Positions 37,535 to 47,186 of a stretch of 64,000 nucleotides of DNA are shown piece by piece (position 1 is the first letter of the stretch; each line of letters starts with the position of its first letter). The translations under genes were made by a program, and so were the position numbers. The notes under the pieces were generated by a model that was not told where the DNA came from, did not search any database, and saw nothing but the letters and a program-made list of their open reading frames with translations. The stretch comes from Geoalkalibacter sp. (GTDB lineage Bacteria; Desulfobacterota; Desulfuromonadia; Desulfuromonadales; Geoalkalibacteraceae): the NCBI RefSeq assembly GCF_030605225.1, contig NZ_JAUWAV010000006.1, forward strand, positions 39,664-103,663. Direction: 5' to 3'.

Positions 37535-40062
37535 GTCGGGGGCTTGCCTTTGGTGAAGCGCGTGGCGGGGGCGTTCCAGGGATCGTTGGGCCAGGGATGC
37601 TTGGGGTAGCGACCGGCGAGTTCCTTTTTCACCTCGGGATAGATATTGTTCCAGAAACTGCGCAGATCCTTGGTCACGGCCAGGGGTCGACGCGCCGGTG
37701 AAAGCAGGTGGATGAGGACCGGTACCCGCCCTGCGGCCAGGCGCGGCGTTTCGGCGAGACCGAAGAGTTCCTGCAGCTTGACCGCCAGCACCGGCGTCCC
37801 CTCCACGTCGTAATCCAGGCGGATGCGCGAACCGCTCGGCACCTCGAGATGGGTGGGCGCCTCGCGCTCCAGGCGCCGGCGTTGCGGCCAATCGAGCAGA
37901 CCCTGAAGGGCCTCCAGCGGGTCGAACCGTTGCAGGTCGGCGCGTCCGCGACAATCGCCGAGGAAAGGTCCAAGCCACTGGTCCAGGGTGTCGAGCAGCC
38001 TCTCGGGTGCTGTCTCGGGCCAGCCGCCGCCCGCATCCTGAGCGGCCAGAAAGCGCAGCCTCGCCAGAAACTGGCGGCTTTCGGCGCTCCATCCCAGTAC
38101 CTCCAGCCCCAGCCGCCTGACCCCCGCGAGCAGCGCCGCCGTGCGTTCCTCGGGACTTGCCTGCGCGGCGCGCTCCCGCAGGATCAAAGCTCCGAGGCCC
38201 TGTACCTCGCGAGCCGCGACGCGATCCTCCCGCTCATCCCAAACCACCTCGCGACGCCAGCCAAGGCGCGCGGCGAACTCATCCTCGATCAGTTCGCGCG
38301 ACAGCCGTCCGGCCAGGCGAATATCTCCCTCGCCGCGTTCACCGCCGAAAATCTCGACAGCCACCAGAAACGGCGGATTCTGCAGGGCGGAAAAGCGCGA
38401 CAGGCGCGCGCCGCGGCCGTTGGCCAACAGATAGCGATCGCCGCCGGATTCGCGCTGCCGGGCGACACGGTCAGGATAGGCCGCCGCCAGCAAACGTCCC
38501 AGCAGTTCCCAGGAAACCGGCTCGGCATCGGCTGCGTCGCCCAGGCGCCCCAGCCAGTGCCTTGCAGCCTGGGCCGCGGCACGCAGAGCACCTGGGTCGG
38601 CACCGGCGGGCAGGTCGCGGCCCGAAGAGCGCCGCCAGCGTTCCAGCGCCTCCAGGCGCGCGAACAGATCCGAATCGGCGGCGTGACGTGCTTCCCCCGC
38701 GCCGCGCAGGACATCGCGCTCGGCCAGCAGCGCCGCCAGATCGCAGGCCAGGCGCGGCACGCCGAGGGCACGACCGCGCAGCATCAAAGCGGCCAAACGC
38801 GGATGGGCGCCTAATTCCGCCAGGGCGCTGCCCAAGGCGGTGATGCGTCCCCGGGCGTCCAGGGCGCCCAGGTCGCGCAGCAACTCCCGCGCTCCGGCCA
38901 GGGCACCGGAGGGCGGCGGGTCAAGCCAGCTCAGACTTTGCGCGTCGCTGATGCCCCAGCGCGCCAGATCCAAGGCCAGTTCGGCAAGATCGGCCTGGCG
39001 GATCTCCGGCGGGGTGAAGGGCAGCAGGCTGCCTTGGGTCGCCGGGCTCCACAGGCGATAGCAGACACCGGGACCGAGGCGCCCGGCGCGCCCGGCGCGC
39101 TGCGCCGCCGACGCGGCGGAAATGCGCACCGTTTCCAGGCGGGTCAGGCCGCTGCCCGGCGCGAACCGCGCCTGCCGCGCCAGGCCCGAGTCCACCACCA
39201 CCCGCACCCCTTCGATGGTCAGGCTGGTCTCGGCGATGTTGGTGGCCACCACCACCTTGCGACGCGCGCCGGGCAGGATCGCACGCTCCTGCTCGGCAAA
39301 GGGCAGATCGCCGTACAAGGGGCAAAGCTGCACCTCGCGCGCCGCGTCGGCTTGAGTCAGCATTTGGCAGCAGCGACGGATCTCGGCCGCGCCGGGCAGA
39401 AACACCAGCACATCGCCCTGCGTTTCCGCCAGGGCGCGCAGCACGGCCCGCGCCGCGACCTCCCCAGGGTGCCCCTGAGGATCCTGGTCCAGGTAGCGGA
39501 TGTCGAGGGGATAGGCGCGCCCGGCGCTGGAGATCAGCGGCGCATCGCCAAGCAGGCGGCTGACCGGGTCGGCATCGAGGGTCGCGGACATGACCAGCAG
39601 ACGCAAATCATCCCGCAGCCCCGACTGCGCGTCGCGACACAGGGCCAGGGCCAGATCGGAATGCAGGTTGCGCTCGTGAAATTCATCGAAGATCACCAGA
39701 CCCACCCCCTCCAGGGTCGGGTCGCCTTGCAAACGGCGGGTGAGAATGCCCTCGGTGACCACCTCGATGCGGGTGCGCGCCGAGACGCGCCGCTCGAAGC
39801 GGATGGCGTAACCGACCGTATCGCCGACCTCCTCGCCGAGTTGCGCCGCCAGATAGCGCGCCGCATTGCTCGCAGCCAGGCGGCGCGGTTCGAGCATGAG
39901 AATACCCTTTCCCGCGAGCCAGGGCGCGTCGAGCAGGGCCAGGGGCACGCGGCTGGTCTTGCCCGCGCCGGGCGGCGCCTGGAGCACCACGGCCTCGCGG
40001 GAGGCCAGGGCCGCGCGCAGTTGCGGAAGCACGGCATCGATGGGCAAGGGATTGTTCTTCAT
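37531..40062 (-). CDS. hrpB: ATP-dependent helicase HrpB
   Basis: This 843-residue DEAH/RHA-type helicase has Walker A APPGAGKTS (about residues 29-37), the DEFHERN box, MSATLD motif III and QRAGRAGRLGPG motif VI. It also has the HrpB-specific C-terminal domain, including DLRSFWNNIYPEVKKELAGRYPKHPWP. E. coli HrpB is an RNA helicase of unclear role. The reading frame terminates at a TAG inside a palindromic repeat, giving the C-terminal FTKGKPPT. The ATG at 40062 lacks a clear ribosome-binding site. Confidence 0.94.
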   Translation of the reverse strand: MKNNPLPIDAVLPQLRAALASREAVVLQAPPGAGKTSRVPLALLDAPWLAGKGILMLEPRRLAASNAARYLAAQLGEEVGDTVGYAIRFERRVSARTRIEVVTEGILTRRLQGDPTLEGVGLVIFDEFHERNLHSDLALALCRDAQSGLRDDLRLLVMSATLDADPVSRLLGDAPLISSAGRAYPLDIRYLDQDPQGHPGEVAARAVLRALAETQGDVLVFLPGAAEIRRCCQMLTQADAAREVQLCPLYGDLPFAEQERAILPGARRKVVVATNIAETSLTIEGVRVVVDSGLARQARFAPGSGLTRLETVRISAASAAQRAGRAGRLGPGVCYRLWSPATQGSLLPFTPPEIRQADLAELALDLARWGISDAQSLSWLDPPPSGALAGARELLRDLGALDARGRITALGSALAELGAHPRLAALMLRGRALGVPRLACDLAALLAERDVLRGAGEARHAADSDLFARLEALERWRRSSGRDLPAGADPGALRAAAQAARHWLGRLGDAADAEPVSWELLGRLLAAAYPDRVARQRESGGDRYLLANGRGARLSRFSALQNPPFLVAVEIFGGERGEGDIRLAGRLSRELIEDEFAARLGWRREVVWDEREDRVAAREVQGLGALILRERAAQASPEERTAALLAGVRRLGLEVLGWSAESRQFLARLRFLAAQDAGGGWPETAPERLLDTLDQWLGPFLGDCRGRADLQRFDPLEALQGLLDWPQRRRLEREAPTHLEVPSGSRIRLDYDVEGTPVLAVKLQELFGLAETPRLAAGRVPVLIHLLSPARRPLAVTKDLRSFWNNIYPEVKKELAGRYPKHPWPNDPWNAPATRFTKGKPPT

Positions 40063-40127
40063 GATCGGCTCGAAACGGGTAAACTATTCGCAGGGCGCAA
40101 TACCGGCCCCCGCCCGGGAGGAAGGAT

Positions 40128-41447
40128 GTGAAAACCTTGACGAAACCTCATCGGCTGAGCATCGCCTGCCTGCTGGCCCTGAGTCTGATCTCCGGGGGAG
40201 AGGCGCGGGGCGAAACGCCGCATCTCATCGCCTACGCCATCGAAAATCCCGCGGCCGGACCGAACCTGACGCCCTGGGGACTGGGCCCCCTTGCCGTGTG
40301 GGGCACGCGCTCGGCCCTGCTTTATCAGGACGGTCAGGGCCGCGACTGGCTCTACCTGCAAGATCGCGCGGGCTGGGAAAAGCATCTGCGCCTGCCGGAC
40401 CAGCTGACCCCCAACGATCGCGCCCATGCAAGCTACGTCTTTTCCGGTCCTGAGGATTTCTGGCTCTGGTCGGGGGTGTTGGGGCGCACCCAATTACGCC
40501 ATTACCGCCTGCACGGCGAGGGCTCCGTCATTCAGGGAATCACCCGGATCGAGCAGTTCGCTTTCGGCGACGCGGACACGCGCCCCGGCGCGCTGCTCGC
40601 CCTGGCCGACGGCGCTCTCGTCGCGGTCTGGCATCAATTCACCCTCCATGCCGACCGCCATCTCGAGATCGGCATTTTCTATCGTTCACCCGAGGGTCGC
40701 ATCACCACTCTGGCGCCCCTGCATGTCCCCGGCCGCGAGGGCAACCCCGTCGCCACGCGCTGGGCCCTGGCCCAGCATCCCGCCGACGGCAGCATCTGGG
40801 CTTTTCTCAAGCGCGACAGCTATCACGAAATCACCGCCATCCGTCTGCTGGAAGAAGCAGGCGCTGTCAAATTCGACGGACTGCGCACCGATTTCATCGA
40901 TCGGCGCCAGGGTCCCCACGCCCCGGAGAGCGAATTTCCCTATCTGGCGGCCGTCGCCGATCTGGAGCGCAAACTCATTCTGCTTGCCTACCAGAACGTT
41001 CGCCGGCAAATCTTCCACCTCAGCGACGCCGAAGGCACCCTGATCGGCGGCACCTGCCCCGTGCCCGATACGGGCCCCCTCACCGCCCACCTCTTCGACA
41101 AGGGCGCGCAACTTAGTGTTGCCGAAATCGCCGGCGACGGAGGGCTGTCCTTTGTCGCCCTGCCCGCCTACACCGAGCGCGTGCGCCCCTTCGGACTGGC
41201 GGCCGACGGCGGCATCCTGCTGATGTTCGAGGGCGCCGGCTGCCGCACCCACGCAACGCCGACCCGGCAGCGCGGCGCGGAGCTCTTTCTCGCCCGCCAC
41301 CAAAAAAAATGGCGGCCTTTGCAGCGCATCGGGCACGCCGAAGTGGTGAGCAACACCCTCGCCTCCCACATCTTTTTCAATCCCGAACGGCCGCAGTTCG
41401 TCGTGCGTTTGGACGACGGACGGCTCTATACCATCGAAGAGCGCTGA
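40128..41447 (+). CDS. Hypothetical exported protein, possible beta-propeller
   Basis: This 439-residue protein starts at GTG 40128 after GGAGGA. A signal peptide is clear: basic start, LSIACLLALSLISGGEARG. The mature protein has repeating beta-rich segments of about 50-60 residues (DFWLWSGVLG, GALVAVWHQF, GSIWAFLKRD, RKLILLAYQN, GILLMFEGAG), suggesting a propeller-like fold. There is no recognised catalytic motif. It is flanked by divergent hrpB and a convergent aminotransferase gene, so context says little. The family is unknown to me. Confidence 0.75.
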   Translation: MKTLTKPHRLSIACLLALSLISGGEARGETPHLIAYAIENPAAGPNLTPWGLGPLAVWGTRSALLYQDGQGRDWLYLQDRAGWEKHLRLPDQLTPNDRAHASYVFSGPEDFWLWSGVLGRTQLRHYRLHGEGSVIQGITRIEQFAFGDADTRPGALLALADGALVAVWHQFTLHADRHLEIGIFYRSPEGRITTLAPLHVPGREGNPVATRWALAQHPADGSIWAFLKRDSYHEITAIRLLEEAGAVKFDGLRTDFIDRRQGPHAPESEFPYLAAVADLERKLILLAYQNVRRQIFHLSDAEGTLIGGTCPVPDTGPLTAHLFDKGAQLSVAEIAGDGGLSFVALPAYTERVRPFGLAADGGILLMFEGAGCRTHATPTRQRGAELFLARHQKKWRPLQRIGHAEVVSNTLASHIFFNPERPQFVVRLDDGRLYTIEER

Positions 41448-41452
41448 ACCAC

Positions 41453-42628
41453 CTATATGGGAAAATCGCGGAAACGCCGCACCGCCTCGGCGATGCCGTC
41501 CTCGCGGATATTGCCCAGGGCGATGCGCAGATAGGAGGCCAGCCCCGGTCCGAAGATCTCGCCGCCCAGGGTCAGAACCCCCGCCTCTTCCAGCAGCAGC
41601 CGCGCTACCTGTCGGCCCGTATGGCCGGGAAAGGGATGGCGCACCCAGGCGAAAAAGGATCCGCTGGTCACCAGGCGAAAGGGGTTGCCGGAACCGCGAA
41701 ACTGTTCGACGAACAGATCGTGGCGGCGCTGCATGAGCGCGCGGTTGTCCGCCACCCAGTCGCCAAGATGCTCCACGCCGTAGAGAATGGCCTGCTGGGT
41801 GAGCCGCGGCGCGCACACCGCCATGCTGTCCTGCGCCTTGAGGGCGTGATGGAGAAACTCGGGGGAGGCGGCCAGCACCCCGGCGCGCAGGCCGGTCAGG
41901 GCGAAGGTCTTGCCGAAGGAGGTGAGATGAATGAAATGATCCTCCCAGGCCGGGTCGGTGAACAGCTCGTGCGGACGCGCGCCGCCGGAGATGAACTCGC
42001 CGTAGGTTTCATCGAGAATCAGGGCCAGGTCGTTTTTTTTCGCCAGATGAAAGATTTCGTCGAGCACCTCGGCCGGCGTCACCGCGCCGGTGGGGTTGCT
42101 GGGGCTGACCAGCAGCAGCGCGCGGGTGCGACTGTTGATGCGCGACGCCAGGGCGCGCACCTCGGGCACGCCGCCGCGTTCTTCGTCGAAGGGCGCGAAA
42201 ACGCAGCGGATGCCGAGCATATCGAGGGCCATGACGTGGTCGAAATAGTAAGGCACGACGACCACCACCTCGTCCCCGGGACGGCACAGCGTCACCACCG
42301 CCAGCCAGAACGCCTGGCTTGCGCCGATGGTCAGGCACAGGTTGCGCGGCGTCATTACCGCGCCGTAGCGCCGTCGGTAATAGTCGCAAAGCCCCTCGCG
42401 CACCTCGGGCAGCCCCTCGTCGGGAGAATAGCGGTAGGTGGAAGGTTCGTCGAGGCGGGCTTGCAGATGGCGCACCAACGCCGGCGCCGGGGGATAGGAG
42501 GGCACCGCCTGGCACAGATCGACCAGGGGCCGGTCTTGCGGGTAACGACGCGCCGCCACCCATTCCCAGACTTCGGAGATGGGCGGAAAGCCGACTTCGC
42601 GGATATGGGGATTGATGGCGAAGTTCAT
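41453..42628 (-). CDS. PLP-dependent class I/II aminotransferase
   Basis: This 391-residue fold-type I enzyme has the family residues: N178 in SPSNPTGA, D206 and Y209 in ILDETYGEF, K240 for the Schiff base in SFGKTFALTG, and R248. The substrate cannot be read; aspartate-type and other amino acids are possible. The start overlaps the stop of the upstream peptidase gene by 4 bp (ATGA). The pair may therefore take peptide-derived amino acids to keto acids. Confidence 0.92.
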   Translation of the reverse strand: MNFAINPHIREVGFPPISEVWEWVAARRYPQDRPLVDLCQAVPSYPPAPALVRHLQARLDEPSTYRYSPDEGLPEVREGLCDYYRRRYGAVMTPRNLCLTIGASQAFWLAVVTLCRPGDEVVVVVPYYFDHVMALDMLGIRCVFAPFDEERGGVPEVRALASRINSRTRALLLVSPSNPTGAVTPAEVLDEIFHLAKKNDLALILDETYGEFISGGARPHELFTDPAWEDHFIHLTSFGKTFALTGLRAGVLAASPEFLHHALKAQDSMAVCAPRLTQQAILYGVEHLGDWVADNRALMQRRHDLFVEQFRGSGNPFRLVTSGSFFAWVRHPFPGHTGRQVARLLLEEAGVLTLGGEIFGPGLASYLRIALGNIREDGIAEAVRRFRDFPI

Positions 42629-43761
42629 GCGCGGCGCAGAATCTCCACCAGCAGTTCGGCCACCTGCGTCATATCGGCGATGCTCACCGATTCGTCGAGG
42701 GTATGCACGTTGGTCATGCCGGTGCCGAGAATCAGCGTCTCGATGCCTTGGGCGTTGAAGATGTTGGCGTCGCTGCCGCCGCCGGCGGAGCGCACCTTGA
42801 TCGGGCGCCCCAACGCCTGACCCGCGTCCTGGACCAGGCGCACCACGGGCGCATCGAGGGGCACGTGCATCCTCGGGTAATCGGAGATGATCTCCCAGTT
42901 CACCTCGGCGGCGACGAGGGCGCCGTCGATCTCCTTGCGCATCTCCCGCGCCGCCTCCGTGAAGCAGCCGACCATGTGCTCGGTCTGGGCTTCGAGGCGC
43001 TGCGGATCATGGCTGCGCGCCTCGCCTTCGAGCACCACGCGCTTGGCCACGATGTTGGTCGCCTGCCCGCCGCTGATGGTGCCGATATTGGCCGTGGTTT
43101 CCTCGTCGATTCGCCCCAGACGCATGGCGGCGATGGCGCGCGAGGCCACCTCGATGGCGGAAATGCCTCGTTCCGGAGCGATCCCGGCATGGGCCTCGCG
43201 GCCGAGCACCTCGATGCGCAGCTTGTTGGCGCAGGGCGCGCGGTGAATGGCCAGATCCACGCCCGAGGTATCGAGCGCCAGGCCGCGACGACTCCGGATC
43301 AGAGAAAAATCCAGATGCTTGGCGCCGAGCAGCCCCACTTCCTCGCAAACCGTCACCACCACCTCCACCGGACCGCGCGGAATGTCACGCTCGCGCATGA
43401 CCTCGAGGGCTTCGATGATCTCGGCGATGCCGGCCTTGTCGTCGGCGCCGAGCACCGTGTCGCCGGCGCTGGTGAACACCCCGTCGCGCAGCACCGGGCG
43501 CACGCCGGCCGCCGGTTCCACGGTATCCATGTGCACCGAGAGCATCAGGGGCTGCGTGTCGCGCCCGGCGGCGGGGAAATAGGCGATGAGGTTGCCGCTT
43601 TGCCCTTGGATGCGCGCGGCGGCCCCATCGAACCGTACCTGCCCGCCCAGGCGGGTCAGGCGATCTTGCAGATAGCGGGCGATTTCTCCCTCGCCGAAGG
43701 AGGGGCTGGCAATGGCCGCCAGCCGGGCGAATTCCTCGCCGATACGTGCCTGATTGATCAT
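42625..43761 (-). CDS. M20 family metallopeptidase (peptidase T-like)
   Basis: This 378-residue di-zinc peptidase has H77 and D79 in SVHMDTVEP, D107 in GADDKAG, E140/E141 in CEEVGLLGAKHLD, and D164. The insert domain of the M20 fold holds GREAHAGIAPERGISAIEVASRAI, the dimerisation segment. These features match PepT-like aminopeptidases rather than deacylases. GAGGT lies before the ATG at 43761. It is translationally coupled to the aminotransferase gene by a 4-bp overlap. It is probably cytoplasmic, as no signal is seen. Confidence 0.92.
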   Translation of the reverse strand: MINQARIGEEFARLAAIASPSFGEGEIARYLQDRLTRLGGQVRFDGAAARIQGQSGNLIAYFPAAGRDTQPLMLSVHMDTVEPAAGVRPVLRDGVFTSAGDTVLGADDKAGIAEIIEALEVMRERDIPRGPVEVVVTVCEEVGLLGAKHLDFSLIRSRRGLALDTSGVDLAIHRAPCANKLRIEVLGREAHAGIAPERGISAIEVASRAIAAMRLGRIDEETTANIGTISGGQATNIVAKRVVLEGEARSHDPQRLEAQTEHMVGCFTEAAREMRKEIDGALVAAEVNWEIISDYPRMHVPLDAPVVRLVQDAGQALGRPIKVRSAGGGSDANIFNAQGIETLILGTGMTNVHTLDESVSIADMTQVAELLVEILRRA

Positions 43762-43868
43762 GAACGGACCTCGTCGACCGAGAATGTCCCGAAGGGAAGA
43801 TTAGGGAACGGGTATTAGTTTTACCCTAGTTGGCTTTGGAAGAAAAGGCCCTTGCGGACAATTCGCAC

Positions 43869-43898
43869 TGGACAAGCAGGAGAAAAGACTGCTAATAT
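43869..43898 (+). promoter_or_regulatory. Possible promoter of the M23 peptidase gene
   Basis: TGGACA (43869-43874) and TAATAT (43893-43898) are 18 bp apart, about 85 bp upstream of the start at 43982. Confidence 0.4.
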
Positions 43899-43981
43899 TC
43901 GACGGATTTAATCATGTGTTTCCGACCGAATCACGTCGATTTTCCCGGCGTGTTTCCGTCAAATTCGGCAAAGGTTTTGCC

Positions 43982-45301
43982 ATGAACATGGATTACAATC
44001 CGCCCACCCGATCCCCGGCTCGACGCAAATCCTCGCGGCGCCTGCCGACGGCGATTCTGATGATCGGCCTGGTTCTGTCCCTCGCCTTTGTCCTGTTCCG
44101 CACCAGCGTCACCCAAACCGAAGCCCGTCTCACCTCGGACTCACCCGTCGCCGCGCCCATCGATCCCCTCGCGGATTTCGACGCCCAACCGCCCAGCGGG
44201 CAGGAAACCCTCTCCGGCGTGATTCGTTCCGGGGAAACCCTCTCCGCGCTGTTGGGCGAGTACCTCAGCTCCCATGAAATTCACCGCCTCAGCGAAAAAA
44301 GCCGCGCCGTTTTTCCCCTGACCGGTCTGTGCGTGGGCCAGCCCTACCAGATTTGCCTCGATGAAGGCAATTTCGAGAGCTTTCTCTACGAAATCAACCG
44401 CGACGAGCAACTGTTGATCCGCAGAAACAACGAAAAATTCGAAATCACCCGCGTTCCCATCGCCTACGCCGTCGAAGTCGAAGTGGTCGGCGGAACCATC
44501 AACTCCAACCTGTTCAGCGCCGTGGCGCAGATCGGCGAATCACCCGAGCTGGCCCTGGCACTGGCGGACATTTTCGCCTGGGACATCGACTTCATCCTCG
44601 ACATCCGCGAAGGTGATTCCTTCCGGGCGGTGGTGGAAAAGCGTTACCGCGAGGGCGAGCCGGCCGGCTACGGCCAGGTGCTGGCGGCCGAATTCATCAA
44701 CCAGGGTACCGCTTATCGCGCCGTCCGGTTCAAGGACGGCGAGCGCCGCGCCGACTACTTCGATCCCGAGGGCAAGAGCCTGCGCAAGGCGTTTCTCAAA
44801 GCCCCCCTGGAGTTCACGCGCATTTCCTCGGGCTTCACCATGCGCCGCTTTCACCCCATCACCAAAAGCTGGAAGGCCCATCCGGCCATCGACTACGCCG
44901 CCCCCACGGGCACGCCCATCATGAGCGTCGGCGACGGGACCATCGCCCGCATCGGCCAAACCAAGGGCAACGGCAATTTCATCCAGGTCCGTCACAACAA
45001 CGGCTACGAAACCATGTACCTGCACATGAGCCGCTTCGCCAAGGGCATGAACCAGGGCCGGCGGGTCAAGCAGGGAGAAATCATCGGCTATGTCGGCGCC
45101 ACCGGTCTCGCCACCGGCCCGCACCTGTGCTTTCGCATGACCAAGGGCGGCGAGCCGGTCAATCCCCACAAGATCAAGCCCCCCTCGGCGCCTGCCGTCT
45201 CCCGGGAAAACCTGGCCGCGTTCAAGGCCGCCGCCGCCCCGCTGCTCGCGCGTCTCGACGGCGGCGAAACGCACCAGGCCAAACTCGCGTCCCGCCCCTA
45301 G
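43982..45301 (+). CDS. M23 family peptidoglycan endopeptidase (MepM-like)
   Basis: This 439-residue protein has a cytoplasmic basic start and one membrane anchor (about residues 23-45). An OapA/LysM-like domain follows, with SGVIRSGETLSALLGEYL, then a domain of about 100 residues and a C-terminal LytM/M23 fold. The zinc site has H300 and D304 in HPAIDYAAPTGTP. The usual HxH is H381-L-C383, so the third ligand is cysteine instead of histidine. It should cut peptide cross-links in the periplasm if active. The start at 43982 is preceded by AAAGG at some distance. Confidence 0.92.
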   Translation: MNMDYNPPTRSPARRKSSRRLPTAILMIGLVLSLAFVLFRTSVTQTEARLTSDSPVAAPIDPLADFDAQPPSGQETLSGVIRSGETLSALLGEYLSSHEIHRLSEKSRAVFPLTGLCVGQPYQICLDEGNFESFLYEINRDEQLLIRRNNEKFEITRVPIAYAVEVEVVGGTINSNLFSAVAQIGESPELALALADIFAWDIDFILDIREGDSFRAVVEKRYREGEPAGYGQVLAAEFINQGTAYRAVRFKDGERRADYFDPEGKSLRKAFLKAPLEFTRISSGFTMRRFHPITKSWKAHPAIDYAAPTGTPIMSVGDGTIARIGQTKGNGNFIQVRHNNGYETMYLHMSRFAKGMNQGRRVKQGEIIGYVGATGLATGPHLCFRMTKGGEPVNPHKIKPPSAPAVSRENLAAFKAAAAPLLARLDGGETHQAKLASRP

Positions 45302-45422
45302 AAACCATTCAGGCACCTGGCACCGCCCGCCCTTGCCCTGGCGCTCCCGCTCGGCATGACCCTTGCCAAAGGCCGGGACATCCCCGATAATGCCCGCTGG
45401 TTTTTATCCTCCGGAGATGTCC

Positions 45423-46481
45423 ATGGCCATCAAACTTGGAACCCTGCTGGTGCAAACCGGCCTGATCACCCTCAACGAACTTGACGAAGCGCTCAAATAC
45501 CAGACCATCTTCGGCGGCAAACTGGGCACCAACCTCATCGAAATGGGCCTTGTCGAGGAGGAAGATATCGCCCGCCTGCTCAGCCGCAAGCTCAACGTCC
45601 CCTACGCCGGCAGCGAGCAATTGCTCGACATTCCCGCCGGCACCATCAAACTGATCCCCGCCGAGATTGCCGTGAAATACAAGGTGGTTCCTTTCCACCA
45701 GGAAAAAATGCGCCTGCACCTGGTCATGATGGACCCCGGCGATTTGCGCGCGGTGGACGAAATCGGCTTTGTCACCGGACTGAGCATCCGTCCCATGGTC
45801 GCTCCCGAGATCAGCCTGGTGCTAGCCCTGGAAAAACACTACGGCATCGAACGGGACAAACGTTATATCCCGGTCATCAAGCAGGTTCTCAAGCGCAAGG
45901 AGCAAAAAGCCGGATCGCCCCCCGCCCCGCTCCGGCCGCCGTTGAAGGAAAGTGCCGGGGAAAGGCCCGGTTCCTGGCGTGAAAGCGTCGCCCGATATTC
46001 CATCGATCAGCTCTCGGCGGCCCTGGCCGATGTCAAGGAACGCAACGAGGTCGCCGCGCGCGTTCTCGACTTCGTCGACCAGCGTTTCGAGCATGCCGCG
46101 TTTTTTCTGGTCCGCGATCAGCGGGTGAGCGGTTGGCAAGCCCGCATCAAAGGCAAGGATGTCAGTGGGTTTGAAACCTTTTGCCTGGATCTCGACCAGC
46201 CGTCGGCGCTCAAAACCGTCGTCGAAACCCGCAGCTTCTACCTCGGCACCCCACCCGATTCACCCGCCGACCGGCGTGTTTATCGCGCTTTGCACCAGCG
46301 GCTTCCCGAAACCGCCCTGCTCATCCCCATCGTCAAGCAGGCGAGGGTCATCTGCGTCCTCTATGTCGCGGGCGGCGCCGCTACGATCAACGACGCCTTT
46401 TTCGAACTGCAGAAGGTGTTGCAGAAAGCCTCCCTGGCCCTGGACATTCTCATCCTGCGCAACAAGATCCTGATGACCTGA
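45423..46481 (+). CDS. Stand-alone T2SSE_N (MshEN-like) domain protein with a GAF-like C-terminus
   Basis: This 352-residue protein starts with the N-terminal domain of GspE/PilB ATPases (about residues 1-150): MAIKLGTLLVQTGLITLNELDEAL, LIEMGLVEEEDIARLLSRK and IPAEIAVKYKVVPF. There is no ATPase domain. A Pro-rich linker (about 160-185) leads to a C-terminal part with GAF-like strands such as ETALLIPIVKQARVICVLYVAGG. In MshE, domains of this type bind cyclic di-GMP. The start at 45423 has GGAG 6 nt upstream; an ATG at 45417 is too close to it. It precedes acpH by 1 bp. Confidence 0.82.
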   Translation: MAIKLGTLLVQTGLITLNELDEALKYQTIFGGKLGTNLIEMGLVEEEDIARLLSRKLNVPYAGSEQLLDIPAGTIKLIPAEIAVKYKVVPFHQEKMRLHLVMMDPGDLRAVDEIGFVTGLSIRPMVAPEISLVLALEKHYGIERDKRYIPVIKQVLKRKEQKAGSPPAPLRPPLKESAGERPGSWRESVARYSIDQLSAALADVKERNEVAARVLDFVDQRFEHAAFFLVRDQRVSGWQARIKGKDVSGFETFCLDLDQPSALKTVVETRSFYLGTPPDSPADRRVYRALHQRLPETALLIPIVKQARVICVLYVAGGAATINDAFFELQKVLQKASLALDILILRNKILMT

Positions 46482-46482
46482 C

Positions 46483-47058
46483 GTGAACTATCTGGTTCAT
46501 CTCTACCTCTCCGACGGAAGCGCCGGCGGCCTGCTCGGCAATCTCATGGGCGATTTCGTCAAGGGCGCCCTGGATGAAAGCATTCCGGCCGAAATTCGCG
46601 CCGGCATCCATCAGCACCGCCTCGTCGATGCCTTCGCCCAGGGCAACAGCCATTTTCAGCGCAGCAAGCGCAGGCTCGACGCGCGCTTCGGTCACTGCAG
46701 GGGCGTGCTGGTCGACGTGTTTTACGATCATCTTCTGGCCGGCAACTGGCCACGGCATCATCCTCGCCCCCTCGAAGAATTCGCCGCCCGCGTCTATGCC
46801 TTGCTCGAAGAGCACTTCGACGAGTTGCCCCCGGGTTTGCGGGAGGTCGCGCCGCGCATGATTCGGCATAACTGGCTGGTATCCTACCGCGAAATCGAGG
46901 TGGTCGGCAGGGTGCTCGAACGCATCGCCGCGCGCCTCTCCCGCCCCACACCTCTTGCCCAGGGACTGCCCGCCCTGCTCGCCGACTACCCGGCTTTCCG
47001 CGAGGATTGCCGCCTTTTTCTGGAGGACGCGCGCGCCTTTCTGTCGCAAAACGGCTGA
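46483..47058 (+). CDS. acpH: Acyl carrier protein phosphodiesterase
   Basis: This 191-residue protein matches AcpH (YajB), which removes the phosphopantetheine arm from acyl carrier protein. It belongs to the HD superfamily and shows MNYLVHLYLSDGSAGGLLGNLMGDFVKG, GIHQHRLVDAFAQGN and LVDVFYDHLLAGNW, with conserved His and Asp. It starts at GTG 46483, one base after the T2SSE_N stop. It is probably cotranscribed with that gene. Confidence 0.92.
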   Translation: MNYLVHLYLSDGSAGGLLGNLMGDFVKGALDESIPAEIRAGIHQHRLVDAFAQGNSHFQRSKRRLDARFGHCRGVLVDVFYDHLLAGNWPRHHPRPLEEFAARVYALLEEHFDELPPGLREVAPRMIRHNWLVSYREIEVVGRVLERIAARLSRPTPLAQGLPALLADYPAFREDCRLFLEDARAFLSQNG

Positions 47059-47101
47059 ACCGTCACGCCCCGGACTCCTCCGCGATCAATCCCCGCGCCG
47101 C

Positions 47102-47129
47102 TTGACCTTTACCCTCGCCTTGCTAGACT
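47102..47129 (+). promoter_or_regulatory. Probable promoter of the DUF481 gene
   Basis: TTGACC (47102-47107) and TAGACT (47124-47129) are 16 bp apart, 58 bp upstream of the start. Confidence 0.5.
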
Positions 47130-47186
47130 CCCAAAAGCCATTCATCTGCCACCACTGTTCATTTTCTTCAAACCAGGGAGGAGTGC

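Noticed and set aside
45311..45340. A sigma-54 promoter with TGGCAC before the T2SSE_N gene
   Set aside because: The TTGC element is about 9 bases away instead of the required spacing.
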